A stretch of 64,000 bases of DNA from Lumnitzera littorea (lineage: Eukaryota > Streptophyta > Magnoliopsida > Myrtales > Combretaceae): positions 92,990,712-93,054,711 of the forward strand of contig JAMXBB010000009.1 in the NCBI GenBank assembly GCA_024138015.1, written 5' to 3'. Positions 22,701 to 34,457 of the stretch are shown here, one piece after another (position 1 is the stretch's first letter; each line of letters begins with the position of its first letter). Both the position numbers and the translations under genes were made by a program. The notes beneath the pieces are model-generated. The model had not been told where the DNA came from. It did no database searches and was given only the letters and a program-made list of their open reading frames with translations.

Positions 22701-22801
22701 TAAATCGTAGTCGATGGTCAATATTAAATGCATAGGGTTTAATATTGATTTGTTTAAAGAAGACTAATTTTAAAAAACCTAGAGAAAAACTAGGCTTGAT
22801 A
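19786..22801 (+). repeat. LTR-A2 (3' LTR of element A)
   Basis: Starts TATAGATACCC (TG changed to TA) and ends CTTGATA (CA changed to TA). It is followed by the GGTAA duplication at 22802-22806. It matches LTR-A1 in order and content, including the A-rich repeats (19850-20165) and the C/T-rich centre. Frames within it, for example minus 19831-20142 and plus 20543-20728, are low-complexity artefacts. Confidence 0.85.
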
Positions 22802-22960
22802 GGTAAGGTAACCTCAAGTTGCAAATCAATGCAATGTTCAATCCCTCTAAAAGAAGGTAAGCCTTGAGGTAGCTCTTTAGGATAAAGGTCCTTAAATTCA
22901 TCAATCAACCTCCTGGCTTCTTTAAAAATTTTAACCTATTCTCTTAGCTATAATAATCTC
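22802..22960 (-). pseudogene. Ty3/gypsy RT N-terminal part (element H)
   Basis: The minus frame reads IDEFKDLYPKELPQGLPSF then RGIEHCIDLQLEVTL and stops at the edge of element A. This is the standard start of plant Ty3 RT (EF.DVFPE.LP.GLPP.RGIEH.ID). It continues at 9916 on the other side of A. Confidence 0.85.
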
Positions 22961-23049
22961 TAACTCAACAAGTAAGCCAATGCATCTGACCTTAAAGGTT
23001 CTTTTAATTTAGCTCAGTTCATCACTAGTGCTTTCTTGAGTGCTCAGGT

Positions 23050-23580
23050 CATCTTAACCTACATATTGCTAATTTGGCTAAGGGTCATGGGGTTCAATAA
23101 AACATTTTGGCCATCCATCTTGAATGCATAAGTATTTTTGAACCCACAAGATCAGCCAAAGAGAATGTGCGAGCACACATTATAGGACATCACACAAGAT
23201 CTCATCATGGTAGCTTTCGATAAAGATTAGCAACAATATTTGACATGTAACATGAAGTGATCCTTTCTCATTCAGCCATTGCAATTTATACACCCTAGAT
23301 ACAAGGAGGTCAGCAACTTCAATTGCTGCATTAAACTTACGGACTCCACATCAATGCAACTCCCATGTCCACTATTAAGGCACATATCTAATCCTTCACC
23401 TTGCACGTAATGTAGAACAAAATCTCTCTTTGCTCATTCTCCTTGGTTAGCTTAATATTCGTAGCTTAGCAAACAATTATGCTCAATAGGTCTTCTTCCT
23501 TAGCATAAATATTTTTTATAACTCCTTCGGGAGTCCTTTTATATGCTTTGTTGCTTTTACCTTATCTTTAACTTCTCATT
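23050..23580 (-). pseudogene. Ty3/gypsy protease (element H)
   Basis: Minus-strand fragments in shifting frames include HGSCIDVESVSLMQQLKLL (active-site region; the usual DGGSC has become S-G-H-G-S-C), CINCNG, a SYNVCSHILFG block equivalent to HAGHILLGRPW, and KNTYAFKMDGQNVLLNPMTL. The protease would process the polyprotein. It is inactive because of frameshifts and a changed active site. Confidence 0.65.
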
Positions 23581-23599
23581 AATATTATCAACCTCAAAG

Positions 23600-24729
23600 A
23601 TCAATACATCACCCTTAATAACCATAGTTTAGTGATTTAGACAATAAGTAGCTATGTGTTCGAAACCTTCACACTTGAAGCACTTGATCACACTTACTTT
23701 TTGTCGAAATGTCTAACCTTTTTGAAACTTTCTTGGCATCTCCCTTTCTATAGTCCGAGTCTTCAGGTCAAGTTGGAACTCTTCTTTCCTATTTGGTTTC
23801 AAATTGGTTAGTCCCTTAGAGTCATTCTACATAAGTTAGGACGACGGGATAGGTAGGCTAAATTGAGCTCGAAATAACCAATTCCTCCTTTAACTCTCCA
23901 CTCTCTAGGTAATCTTAACAGTCACTTCAAGGGTATTAAATTGATGAAGCTCAACAATATCTCTGAGTTCATGCCTTGGGCCTATGAGGAACCTTAAAAC
24001 AGTACAAGCTTTTGGCTCATTCACTTCACATCTAATCATTAACATATAGAACTCTCGAACATACTTATCAACAATTCAGTTCCCTTATCTTAGTTCTTAT
24101 AATTGCACAAAGGTATCTTATAAGTAAGAATCCACAATGAATTTGACTCACATAATCCTTTTCATTTTAATGCATGTCTGAACATTTCAGTACCCATCTC
24201 TTCTTTGCATAGCTTGAAAATTTTTGTACAACACAGTAATATACCTAAAAAACTCTAGGGTGGCTAATCACATTTTGTCATATTCTTTATACTGATAGTA
24301 GTAAAAAATCCTCTTGACCTTCTTCTCCCAATCGAGGTATTCATTAACATCACCTGTACTATTAAAGGTTGAAATCTATAGCTTTACAGTATCGCTAGCT
24401 CGAGGTGCTCGAGCTTCTTTCTCGCCTGCCTCATAGAACTCCTCTTCCTCTTCATCTACATCCTTTAAGTCAATTCTTCTAAGTGCTATCCTATCAACTC
24501 CTCTACCTTGAGCATGTTAAGTCAGGTAGTTGCCCTACCCATGTCAAGCTTCATACACCCCATCACCAATACCACACTCAAGATTAGGAACTTTAAGGGT
24601 AATGTCAATCGGTTAGTTAACAGCTGATTACCTAACCACTTGAGTTAGCTTAGTGATCATGGTGGCCATCTCATCAATTTTCTCATCAAAAGATCTTAGG
24701 GTAGCTAGGAATGGTCTTATCATTCTTCT
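23600..24729 (-). pseudogene. Ty3/gypsy gag with CCHC knuckle (element H)
   Basis: Minus strand: near 24380-24240 a LDWEKKVKRIFYYYQYKEYDKM block, the typical capsid start; near 24010-23900 RFLIGPRHELRDIVELHQF, the C-terminal capsid block; and a zinc knuckle CFKCEGFEHIATYC (C-x2-C-x4-H-x4-C) at about 23685-23644. The N-terminus is cut by element B at 24729, and the leader continues at 55591. Gag would package element RNA. Many stops. Confidence 0.75.
24725..24729. repeat. Target-site duplication of element B (left)
   Basis: CTTCT, compared with CTTTT at 55586-55590. One transition difference. Confidence 0.65.
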
Positions 24730-27095
24730 TGTAGACATTTTATTTTTTCCATTTCTTATCTTAGTATTTTTATTGAGCTAGGTCTAATAAAAAATAATAA
24801 GAAAAAATAAAAATAATAAAATAAGTAAAAATAATAAAATAGTAAAATCAAAAAGGAAAAAAAAAAGGAAAATTGAAAAAATAATAAAAATAAAGTATCG
24901 AGTCGAGTCGAGTCAAGTTGAGTCAAATTAAATCGTTTAAGGTCGAATCGGATAATGGTGTATGTTTAATTTAATGAATTCTAAGTCGTTAAAGGATCGG
25001 GCTTTGTTAAAATATTTTTTAGTCTAGTTCGATATTAAGTGGATCTTTATCTAATATTTTATTAAGCTAAATAGATTTAGGATTTATTAAATAAACTAAC
25101 GTATATTTTAGGCTAAATTATGTTAGATTGAGTTAAGCTTGAAAGATAGAAAACCCAAATCAAAACAGGGTTTCTAGAAACTAGGTTGAATCTTTATTAA
25201 ATCTAAATCGGGAATTATCGTATCTTTCGTATCTAGAATTGGTTGAGATTAAATCTTTATCAAAAAAGGATTCGAAAGATTCGATTGTGTAGCTTATAAA
25301 TAGGAATTCGATGATAAAGTTTGGATACATTTTTAGAATCCCTAATATACATTACTACATATTCACATCCCATATTCACAAACACAAACCTCAATTACAC
25401 CCTCTCCTACTACACAATACTTCACATGACAACACGATAGCATTACTCATCGAAATCAACACACCGAACACTCACCTGATGACAACACATACTATAGCAC
25501 GATCAATTTACATCCCTTACACACTAGCCTATATGTCTACACTACACTGATACACCCATACACGATAGCATTGACTCACAACACTCACTCTACATTGTAC
25601 TGCGTACAATCTCACGCACGTTGCCTCACTCATATACTGTACGCCCCTTGATCAAACACATATTCACTCGTGTACATACTGCCACGCTACACACTCCACA
25701 AACGCACATTATCTATACACTCAACCGTCATTAATCATTTACTGCCCACACTCCATGAGCACTTGGTCTACCTCACCGACCACATGCCTATACTGCCCAT
25801 ACACAAACATGCCATTCATTATTCCTTAATGTACAAGCACTCACTTACTAAAGCTGACACACATGACACACGATATTATACACATGACCAAATCCTAACG
25901 TCACACTACACTAACACAAACACGGTCACTTAATCACAAGCATGTCGCACACGATCAATTCTATAACCAAGCACACAAACGTAACAATCACGATACGGTT
26001 AACACGAATACGCCAATCACGTGCAACTTGACTTGTTTAGGTAATAAAATATTATTATTATTTCATTTAATTATTTATTTTATTTTTTTAATTTATTTAT
26101 TTAGTTAATTATTTTTACTAATTTGTTTTCTTTAGTGTAGGTTTTCTTATTTTTTATTTTTAATAATTGCCAGATTGTTTGCTATATTCTTTTTTAGATA
26201 ATTTGAATTTTTTATTAATTTAGTTAAATTTCATTTTTTTAATAAAAATTTCATCTTTTTTGAAAAATCACATATCTTTTCTTTGAGATTCGTATTTTCA
26301 GAGAAGATATGTAATAAAATATGTGTCTTAGTATATCTTGCATGTAGGAATTAAAAAAAAAATCTATTTTGATATGTAGTGATTTTTTTTAAATAATAAA
26401 AAAATATTAACCGGAGTTTTTAAAAAGATTTAATTAGTTAGATTTTTTTAAAATAGATTTATGAAATTAGATCTTTTTAAGTTTTTTTAAATATATATAT
26501 ATAAATTGTTAAGTAAATGTAAATTTGGCTCAATTTTTAAGTTGAAAAAAAATCCACCCACTAAATCTTTTCTAAAAAGGAATTACGTTGGTTTAATCCT
26601 AACTAGCGAGTATATAGGTACCTTCAGGACAATCGTATAAAATATATATAAAATTTTTTTTTTCCCTTTTTCTTGAAAAATTCATAATAAAAAAAAATCT
26701 TAAAAAATTCATTTTAGTTTTATTTTGCATACCTATATATATCATAGTATTTTTCGAAAAATATAAAAATAAAGCGAATTAAATTTTTTTTATTTTTATA
26801 TGGTGACTTAATCTTAATAGGTAGCCTTCGAACTTAGTTTTTCTAATTAATTTTCTAAAATTATTTTTTAAGAAAATCTGCAGATCAGTAGCCAAATTAG
26901 GGTTTTTCCACCTGAAAATCCTAATTTCATTTTTTACCAATTTAATTGGTTAGTGACTCCAATTTTTCAAAATATTTTTTATCAAAACATTTTTTTAAAG
27001 AAAAATATTTCTTTAATTTAATGTCGAGTAATTTATATTAAGCATGTTGAGTTTAATATAAATTAAATTAAAGAAAATCAAAATAGGGCTCAACA
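24730..27095 (+). repeat. LTR-B1 (5' LTR of element B)
   Basis: Starts TGTAGACATTTTATTTT and ends CTCAACA. It contains GAGTC repeats (24900-24925), a CA-rich non-coding middle (25340-26030) and an AT-rich end. Compared with LTR-B2 it lacks about 75 bp near 25945 and has extra sequence near 26285-26350. His/Thr-rich open frames here are by-products of the CA-rich sequence. Confidence 0.9.
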
Positions 27096-27098
27096 AAA

Positions 27099-27117
27099 TT
27101 AGCGACTACACTAGGAA
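27099..27117 (+). other. Primer-binding site of element B
   Basis: TTAGCGACTACACTAGGAA follows the LTR by three bases, the same spacing as in element A. It is a decayed version of the same Tat-type site. Confidence 0.65.
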
Positions 27118-28385
27118 TACTAGTAGGCTTGCCATGTAAAAATAAAAAAATTAATTAATGAGTTTTTTGTATTATTTTTCTTTTATCTTATTATTGTTGT
27201 ACTAACTGGTTTTTAGTGATACAAGCTTTAAGAAAAACAAGCCAACCCAATGGGCCTATATTGAGGATCTAAGGGTCTTTGTTTATTAATAACCATTTGT
27301 ATACTTAAATGTGGTCGGACTTAGGTTATCCTAAGAACTTAGGACGGGCTGCCATTATATAACCCTTAGGTCACGGGGGTCTTTATCCCTGCTTGGTGAT
27401 GACAAGCGAGCCCACTCAGGTTTTGACATAACTCACTAAGTTTTTTTCCAAAAATCCTTAAAGTTACAAAGCCTGAGACTTGTAAACCCCACTCTCCTAC
27501 ATCACTCCTTTTGAAAAAGGGGTAGACATTTTTAAATTATAGGAAAAACCTTATCAATCCGTAGTCAGTTTGTCATTCTTTTTCAAAAAAGGGAAATTAA
27601 AAAAAAAAAGTAACCTTTATATATAAGTATTCATGAGTTTTATTTCTTTTTAAATCTTAATTTGGATCTACTTATATAGAAGGGTACTCTTCGACCTTGG
27701 GTTCATAATAATTCCTACAATTTATTAATTACCAGCCCCTATTGCATTACATGTGTGCATAGCATACTGCATTTTTTTTATATTTGATTTTATTTTTGCT
27801 AATGTTTGTTTCTATTTAATCATTTTTATTTCTTGTATTATATATATTTTATTTTTATTGTCTCTTAGTGAGTAAAAAGCTGCATAATTTAAAAAAAAAT
27901 TGAAAAATTATCAAGAAGTTGCAAAATTATTAATATTATATATAGCCTTTTTATAAATTTAACAGCTTTGTTGTAAATAATTGCATCATTTCATGTTTTA
28001 TTTAATATAGATATAGAAAGTCAGGGTAGTGTCAGTCCTGAGTCCAACTATAAAGTCTAGTTGGATAAGTACTCTTTCCCTGAGGCTATACTGAAGGACT
28101 AGTTGAATTAGCTTCCGCCTTTAAAGTAAGATCACATTCACAAGAAGATTTGGCCAGTCATATCTCTCATGTTGATCTAGGTTCACTAGCCTCTAATTCA
28201 AGCCCTTATTTATTATTGGGATCCAGAATCTATACCTTTTAAGTTCAACCCACATGTGTTAACACCCACTTCAAAAGAATACTCGTAATTACTTAGTGCT
28301 CCGCCTCTCAAAGCAGGCGTAACTGTCCCAAATCTTAGAGTCCAACTTGAGAAAGCCTTCATGACTTTACTAGGAGTAAAAAAAG
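27118..28385 (+). other. 5' leader of element B
   Basis: Mostly non-coding. Some early ORF1 sequence may be present after about 28030, but the frame is not clear. The block at 27300-27430 resembles 13060-13190 of element A (TGGTCGGACTTAGGTTATCC against ATGCGATCAGACTTAAATTG), so the leader is related in both families. Confidence 0.5.
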
Positions 28386-29531
28386 GTAGCCTTAGCACCA
28401 TTCTTAACTTCAGAAGGCAAGAAATGTCTTAGCATCTTAAGGCTGGTAGAATGGTTTTTAAACTCAGATGCTTATCAGAAACATTGTCAAATCTTTTGTG
28501 GGGGATATGAATCATGGGCTAAGAAGAGAGTGAACACCTTCATCGTAGCAGTATTCGGGACAGTGCTATTTCCTATTAGGTACGATCAAGTCCATTATAG
28601 AGTAGCTAAGCTAGTAACTCAATTTTTAGCTAGTAAATCCTATATACTATTGGTAGAGCAATTTAGGACACTCACCTACTTAAGGAGGCAAGGGCATGGG
28701 TACCTCATGACTAAACCTTCAATTCTTATTCTATGGTTTCTTAAACACACATAAGGATATGGAGGGAACCTTCTTAGATCATCCTTAGCTGAAAATATGA
28801 ACTTGATTGACGACTTTGCCCGTTACCTTAAGGTATCGAAAGAAGCTTAGTTTAAAGCATAGGTATCAATTATAAGCAAGATGTAGCCAGTGGATTTTAT
28901 GTAGACAGCTAGGTGGAGCAACTGTATTTGAGCCATCCTAAGGTACATTGATTATGCAGGGGTCCCTCTCATCGACATTACAAGTTATACAAGATATTTC
29001 CTAGCTTGTGTCACCAGACAACTAAGTCCCCTCTAAGAGATAACATACAATGATTTATTGGAAGATATTACATTAAATTATCAAGATCCCTATTTACTTA
29101 CTGCTACTTTGATTTAACGATTAGCAGAACTTATGAAGTTGTGGGAATGGAAGGAAGTCAAGAAAGTAGTCAATGTCGAAACTTTGAGGGGCAAAGTCGG
29201 AGAATGCTAGGCCACTAAGCAATTTATCTATGATCAGTTGGAGAAGAATGGAAAGATACAGTATGAAGCTCCAAACATATTCAAACATAAGCCATAGCCA
29301 GAATACCTTTCACTTATCGAGCAGGCTTATCGAGACACCATATGGACTAAAGTTGAAGCTTAGTTTCAAGAATACAAAAGAATCATTGAAGAATTAAAGA
29401 TGGAGAATGGGAGATTGGTAGAAGAAAACCAATTCTTGAGGAGTAAGATTCGAGAAAGAGGTGTTATAGTCCGAAGGCTTATAAGAAAAGTTGATGAAGC
29501 TCGTCCTAACCAGAATCATCGACTCTTATAG
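28386..29531 (+). pseudogene. Tat ORF1-like protein (element B)
   Basis: A single frame can be followed from about 28386 to TAG 29529-29531 (about 380 codons), with premature stops but no frameshift. Features: an N-part with W-F-L and YESWAKKRVNTFIVAVFG, VLFP, then LVEQFRTLTYLRRQGHGYL and a W-F-L segment, and a C-terminal charged helix VEAxFQEYKRIIEELKMENG of coiled-coil type. This matches the pattern of the extra ORF before gag in Tat/Ogre elements (DUF7745-like, from memory). Its role is not established. From 28530 on, the premature stops are 7 TAG, 3 TAA and 1 TGA. Confidence 0.65.
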
Positions 29532-29912
29532 ATATAGGATTTGATTTTTTTTTTAGAAAGAATGGTTAAGAGTTTTTCTTTTCTTTTCTTTTAGTCTACT
29601 GTATAGGTTGAATTTCATGATTATTAATAAATTTGCAACTTCATTAAATGGAAAACTTTATTTATTGCGTAGTTTTTTGCTATTTTTTTTTATTTCTTGC
29701 CTTTGATAGTTACCTTTTAAACAAAAAGAAAATAAAATAAAAAATGATAAAAAAAAACAACAAAAAAAAAAAAGAAGCAAATAAGGAAAAGAAAAACAAG
29801 AAATTTTAGTTCATAAAAATATCTAAACTCGAGTCTTTGTTAGGATTTTGAAGATTGTGCCCAAGTGAGCAAACTCTATTTAAAGTTGATATTTGCTCGT
29901 TCTAAAACAAGA

Positions 29913-31013
29913 ATGTCGACTTAAGGTATTGGAAATGTTAATCAAACCGAGCATGACTTAAGAGTCACTACCTTAGAAGAAAACATGAACAAGATGGCCA
30001 AACAAATCTAGGCTCTCACTTGAGCTATTGGAATTCTCAATGACAAGTAAACATCTCAAGTCAACTCAAATCGAAATGCAAAAGCAAGCCTTTCCCCTAA
30101 ACTAGATGATGCAGGATCAGTCCCTAATGCTGAGACATGGAGGAAGGAGATTGAGGAAAAACATTGAGAGATGACAATGAAGTTTATGTAAGAGATGATC
30201 AAAAAGATGAAAACTCTTGAAATGGTTAACGAGCTTGAGTAGATGGGAGTGATCAATTTACCTACGTATGAAGATGATGATTTCCCAAAAAAGATTAAAA
30301 TTCTGGAGTTTGAAAAATACGATGGGACTGGCTACCCAAAGCTCTACATTAGGCTATACATTAGAAAGATGGGAAAATATACGAAGTATGACAAGGTAAT
30401 AGTTCAAATCTTTCAAGATAGCTTAATTGGGCCTGCCTTAACTTGGTATGCTCAACTGGACTTGAATGAAATTGATACATGTGATAAGTTAGCTTAGGAT
30501 TTCTACAACTAGTAGAAGTTCAATATTAAGGTAGCCCCATCCATGTAGGATTTCAATAATCTGCGAAAGAAGGCCCATGAAAGCTTTAAGGATTACGCTT
30601 AGAGATAGAGGGGCATAGTAGCCAAGGTGACTCCACCCTTAACAGAAATGGATTTGACTTTTGCCTTTATTAATACTCTTAGAAGCCCATACTATCAACA
30701 TCTGGTAAAACATCTTATTGCTAACTTTGTAAAGATTATGGCCTCAAGGTGCCAAATTGAGGAAGCTATCACTACTGGAAGGCTTCATAATCTTGAAGCA
30801 GCTAAGAAGAAGACACCTTTCACAAGATTTTCCAACAAAACCAAAGAAGTTACTATAAGCATTGTCAATACCAGCAACCTTGTTGGACTTGCAACACTAG
30901 TAGCCATGACAGGAGGATTTAATCCCTCACCAAATCTAAATCAGAATAACTGCCTACAAAGGAGACCGTTTACTCATATTCCCATTCGTCTAAGCCAGGT
31001 TCTTGCAAGATGA
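29913..31013 (+). pseudogene. Tat gag (element B)
   Basis: ATG 29913 opens a frame that stays in register to 31013 and beyond. Motifs: an N-terminal coiled coil (LEENMNKMAKQI), then FEKYDGTGYPKLYIRLYIRK, VIVQIFQDSLIGPALTWY, ESFKDYA and FAFINTLRSPYYQHLV. These are the capsid blocks of Tat/Ogre gag. Thirteen premature stops are in frame, including six TAG within 30495-30612, most where family members have Gln or Trp. Gag would form the particle and bind RNA. Confidence 0.85.
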
Positions 31014-31721
31014 AGGAAGGAGAATCTCTTGACATTTGAAATACCAAAGGAGGGACAAAGATTAAGAGATTATAGCCCGAAGCTTCATTGCGATTATCAT
31101 TTGGGGCCAGTAAGGCATTCTACAAACAAGTGCTGGAAACTCAAACACAAGATCTAAGATCTTATTGATGAGAAGTTGGTGTAATTGGATTTCATTCAGA
31201 CTCCTACTCCCAATGTGGGTAACAATCCTCTACCGAATCATTGACACTCGATCAACATGATCATTGTTGAAGTGTCTAAACCAAGAATTGATCTAGATAG
31301 TCTCCCCATCACTTTTAAAGAGGTAACTTGGAATCTGAGGTAGGCCAGACACTTAAAAAATATGAATCTCAGAAATAGAACCAAGACTAGATCAGCAATA
31401 TATCAATTGCTGAAGGATAGGAAGATAAAGGAAGCTGATATTATAGCTATGACGGTTCTAAAACCACGAATGACATGTACTCAGAAGGAGCTCAGAGACA
31501 GGTATGAAGCCAGAGATCCAACGGTGGATACCTTGAGAGAGCCATTACGAAAATTTGAGTATTTAGTCGACTACATTAGTTCACCTACCATATATGCTAA
31601 TGAACCACCTACTGGATGGGATCCCGAATTTGAGGAAGAAGACAAGCTTATTGTAGAAGCCAAGAAGATAGCTAAGATGGTTGGCATGATTGGAGGTAAG
31701 CCTAAACCTTTGGTTTTTTAG
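31014..31721 (+). pseudogene. Gag-protease linker with zinc-finger-like block (element B)
   Basis: It continues the gag frame. LHCDYHLGPVRHSTNKCWKL (Cys-x3-His-type block) and VGNNPLPNH are the conserved region at the gag-protease junction of Tat elements. The open stretch 31362-31721 (119 codons, with KEADIIAMTVLKPRMTCTQK and WDPEFEEEDKLIVEAKKIAK) links to protease after a frameshift near 31700-31720. Confidence 0.7.
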
Positions 31722-32760
31722 TACTACGGGGAAGATTGAAAAGGTTAAAGAATTGGGTAAGCCTAAGAAAATTGCTTTTAATGTCCCAATAGCCCTAGAA
31801 AATTACAAAGCAGCCCCTTTGGATTACTTAACAATGAATTGGACAACTAACTCATTATTACCTATGGTTGGTAAGCTTACGTGCTCAAGACAAGTCTATA
31901 ACCAGAATGAAGAGGCTAAGAGGAAGACTACTGTGGAAGAGGCTTCTCGAAGGATCTTTGAAGATATGGATCAGAAAGATTAGAATATTGCAAAGAAGAT
32001 AGTAATAGCTAGTGAGTACAAGATTATGGATTAGCTAGCTAAGGTACCAGTCCAGATCTCCCTAATAGGCTCACTATTGTCATCAGATACTCACTGAAAA
32101 GCTTCAATCAAAATTCTAAAAGATGTCAAAGTACTTGAAGGGATTTCTACTAAAAAGCTGAGATTGGTGGTTAATTCAATATTTTTGATGGATCAAATTT
32201 TATTCTCATTAGATGAGCTAGGTGAAGAAGGAAACCAACACACAAAGCCCCTTTTCATAGTAATCAAGTGTACCGGAAAAGTGGTTACTCAGGTAATGAT
32301 AAATAATGGGTCTTCACTGAATGTGTGTACACTGGCAACACTAAATTTGCTTAGGGTAGATTCAATTAAGATAAAGCCTAGTTCGATTTCAGTAAGGGCT
32401 TTTGATGGATCAAAGAGGGAGATACTTAAAGAAATTGGGTTGTAGGTCAAGATTAGTCCACAAATGTTCACTATTCCATTTTAAGTCCTAGATATACTTT
32501 GAACGTTCAATCTTCTACTAAGAAGACCGTAGTTTCACTCAGTAGGGGCAATTCCATCTAATCTACATCAGGAGGTGAAATTCATAAGCGATGGGCAGTT
32601 GGTTACTATTCTTGGAAAGCAAGACTACTATATTTATAAAGAGAAGACTATTTTGTATATCAAGAGTGAAGAATTGGAAGAACCAGGATTATAGATTTTT
32701 TATGAGGTTAGCATAATTAAAGTATCAAGATAGGGGGCATGGGGTCACGTAGAACAACTT
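31722..32760 (+). pseudogene. Tat aspartic protease (element B)
   Basis: In the second frame from 31690: VPVQISLIGSLLSS near 32050, the core 32164-32445 with HTKPLFIVIKC, VMINNGSSLNV and KPSSISVRAFDGSKRE, and after a stop HQEVKFISDGQLVTILG near 32570-32620. The catalytic Asp of the DNGSS motif is Asn (AAT at 32302-32304), a G-to-A change. The protease would cut the polyprotein. It cannot act here. Confidence 0.85.
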
Positions 32761-33180
32761 AAGTAGCAAATTAGAACGTTTGGACTCTAATATGAGTCTA
32801 CTGAAGAAGAGATCCAAGAAATGAAGGCCAAAACCAAAGGCAAGAGAAGAGATCACCTGTACCATACTCATATGGATTTTCTAGACATCTGTCAAACATT
32901 CCTAGTACTAACTTGTGTTTAAGAGCTCAAAGTAGCCAATTTATCTAAGGCTTTAGCTTAGTAATGCAACATCAGTCTAGATGAGAAGAAAGATATTGGC
33001 GTCCCAATTTCCCTATGCAACTGGTTTTCCATTCATAGGTCTCTTTAGAAAAGCAGTATTAGATCAACTCGGAGCATTAGATTTAATAATTAGTCCAATT
33101 AGTTTCGCCTTTTCTTTCAGATGATTTGAATTCATTCAATAAAATTAGTTCTTTCTTTCAATTCTTCATTATTTACTTTG

Positions 33181-33212
33181 TTAATCTTTTTGCCTTTTCC
33201 TTTACTCTTCAG
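33181..33212 (+). other. Candidate 3' splice site of a pro-RT intron (element B)
   Basis: A long pyrimidine-rich tract ends in CTTCAG at 33212. Directly after it a coding frame opens (FDKNDEHNRCLVLVND) and runs toward RT with only isolated TAG stops, while the T-rich sequence before it (33100-33200) is stop-rich. Ogre-type Tat elements are known to have an intron between protease and RT. I cannot fix the donor. Confidence 0.45.
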
Positions 33213-33415
33213 ATTTGATAAAAATGATGAACATAATAGATGTCTTGTGCTTGTAAACGATAAAAGTACCAATATCACCTTTAACCTTGCTGGGTTAGAC
33301 GTCGGAGATGATATTGAGACTCTTAGCGAAATACAAGAGAGTTAGTGTCGATTTGAACAGGGAAGAGTGATTATTGATGAACCGATAGTTGTGATTAATT
33401 CGTAGATAGAATAAA
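33213..33415 (+). pseudogene. Pre-RT segment (element B), cut by element C
   Basis: The frame from 33213 contains DDIETLSEIQES and VIIDEPIVVINS, matching the acidic segment and the (E)xVNLGTEE-like motif before RT in Tat elements. It stops at the copia insertion edge and resumes at 48656. Confidence 0.7.
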
Positions 33416-34457
33416 TGAAGAACACTAGGCCAAACTTCGGGGGAGGGGGGGGGGGGTTGTTGGGGTGGTGAATTGAGTTTAATGATAAATTTCAATTCTT
33501 TTTCAATTTAGACGACTAAATGCAATAATGAGTAATCAAATCAATAATAGAGCAATAATAAATGTAGAAATTAAAGAGATAGGGATAAAGAAGATTAAGC
33601 CTAGATTTAATGAAAAGTTTGGATTGCCCCTAGTCTCCACAAACATACAATGCCTCCAACTGAGGACTTTACTTTCTCTTTGTTGATTTCACAACTCAAT
33701 TGCTCTAAGAGCTACACAAGCTTATACAATCTCTTTTACACACAACTAACTCAGATGTATCACTTTCTTCACTCAAGATTACAAATGTAAGGGCTTTCAA
33801 ACACCACAACTATGTCTCTTTTTGTTTGATAGCAAATAAGTATACAAAAGACCAAAGAGAAGTAGAATAAGCTCAAGAATGTAAGAGAATGTCTTTAAAA
33901 TTGCAATAGAATATCAGATCTTTGTTTGCCTTTAGTTGGGTTGTTAAGCTTTTATAACAACTAATTAAATTCTTCCTGTTGCCGTACATTAAATGTCCTA
34001 ACGACTACTTGAAACTGACTTACCAGCATGCCTGTACTTTGAACTACTGGTAAGCTAGTAAAAATACTCTACCGATAAGCCAGCTCCTCTAAGCCAGTAA
34101 GCTTTTCTTTGTGTTTTTCAAGACTTTATACCATCAGCTTAGTTCTACCTTGAGCTGTTAATACGGTAGACTAAATATTACTTGAAAATTCTTTTCATAC
34201 ACAACAAACAAATACTCATTGCATTCTAACTTCAAGATCATTTGATCACCATTCAAAAGAATAAATTTCTTATAGAGATAATTGATATAATTAATCATTA
34301 AGTAAGCTAATTGATCTTATTCAATTATCTCAATATAATCAAACAATACTTAATTTAATCATCCACTTGTTTTGTTTTCTTCAAAAACAACATATTTAGA
34401 TATATACTTTTTGTTTTGTTCTCATCAAAATCAGATTAATAAACCTTAAGTTTAACA
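33416..34457 (-). repeat. LTR-C 3' copy
   Basis: Starts TGAAGAACACTAGG and ends TTTAACA. A sample of about 220 bp (33541-33760) differs from the 5' copy at about 23 positions, roughly 20 of them transitions. It contains a poly(G) run at 33434-33455 that is shorter in the other copy. The minus-strand purine tract lies at 34458-34475. Confidence 0.9.

Larger units (their letters stand above)
9917..22801 (+). mobile_element. Element A: non-autonomous Tat-type LTR element
   Basis: Two LTRs of about 3 kb (9917-12867, 19786-22801), GGTAA duplications, a primer-binding site TGGCGATTCCATTAGGAA after the left LTR, and a polypurine tract AAAGAGGGG before the right LTR give a plus-strand element of 12,885 bp. 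The start TGTAGATA..C, the PBS type and the PPT are typical of the Tat branch of Ty3 elements. In the 6.9-kb interior I find only a short gag-like frame and long tandem arrays, with no protease, RT, RNase H or integrase motif. It must have depended on proteins from another element. Confidence 0.85.

Noticed and set aside
25311..25933. Two open frames in LTR-B1
   Set aside because: Same CA-rich LTR sequence as above, with no domain.
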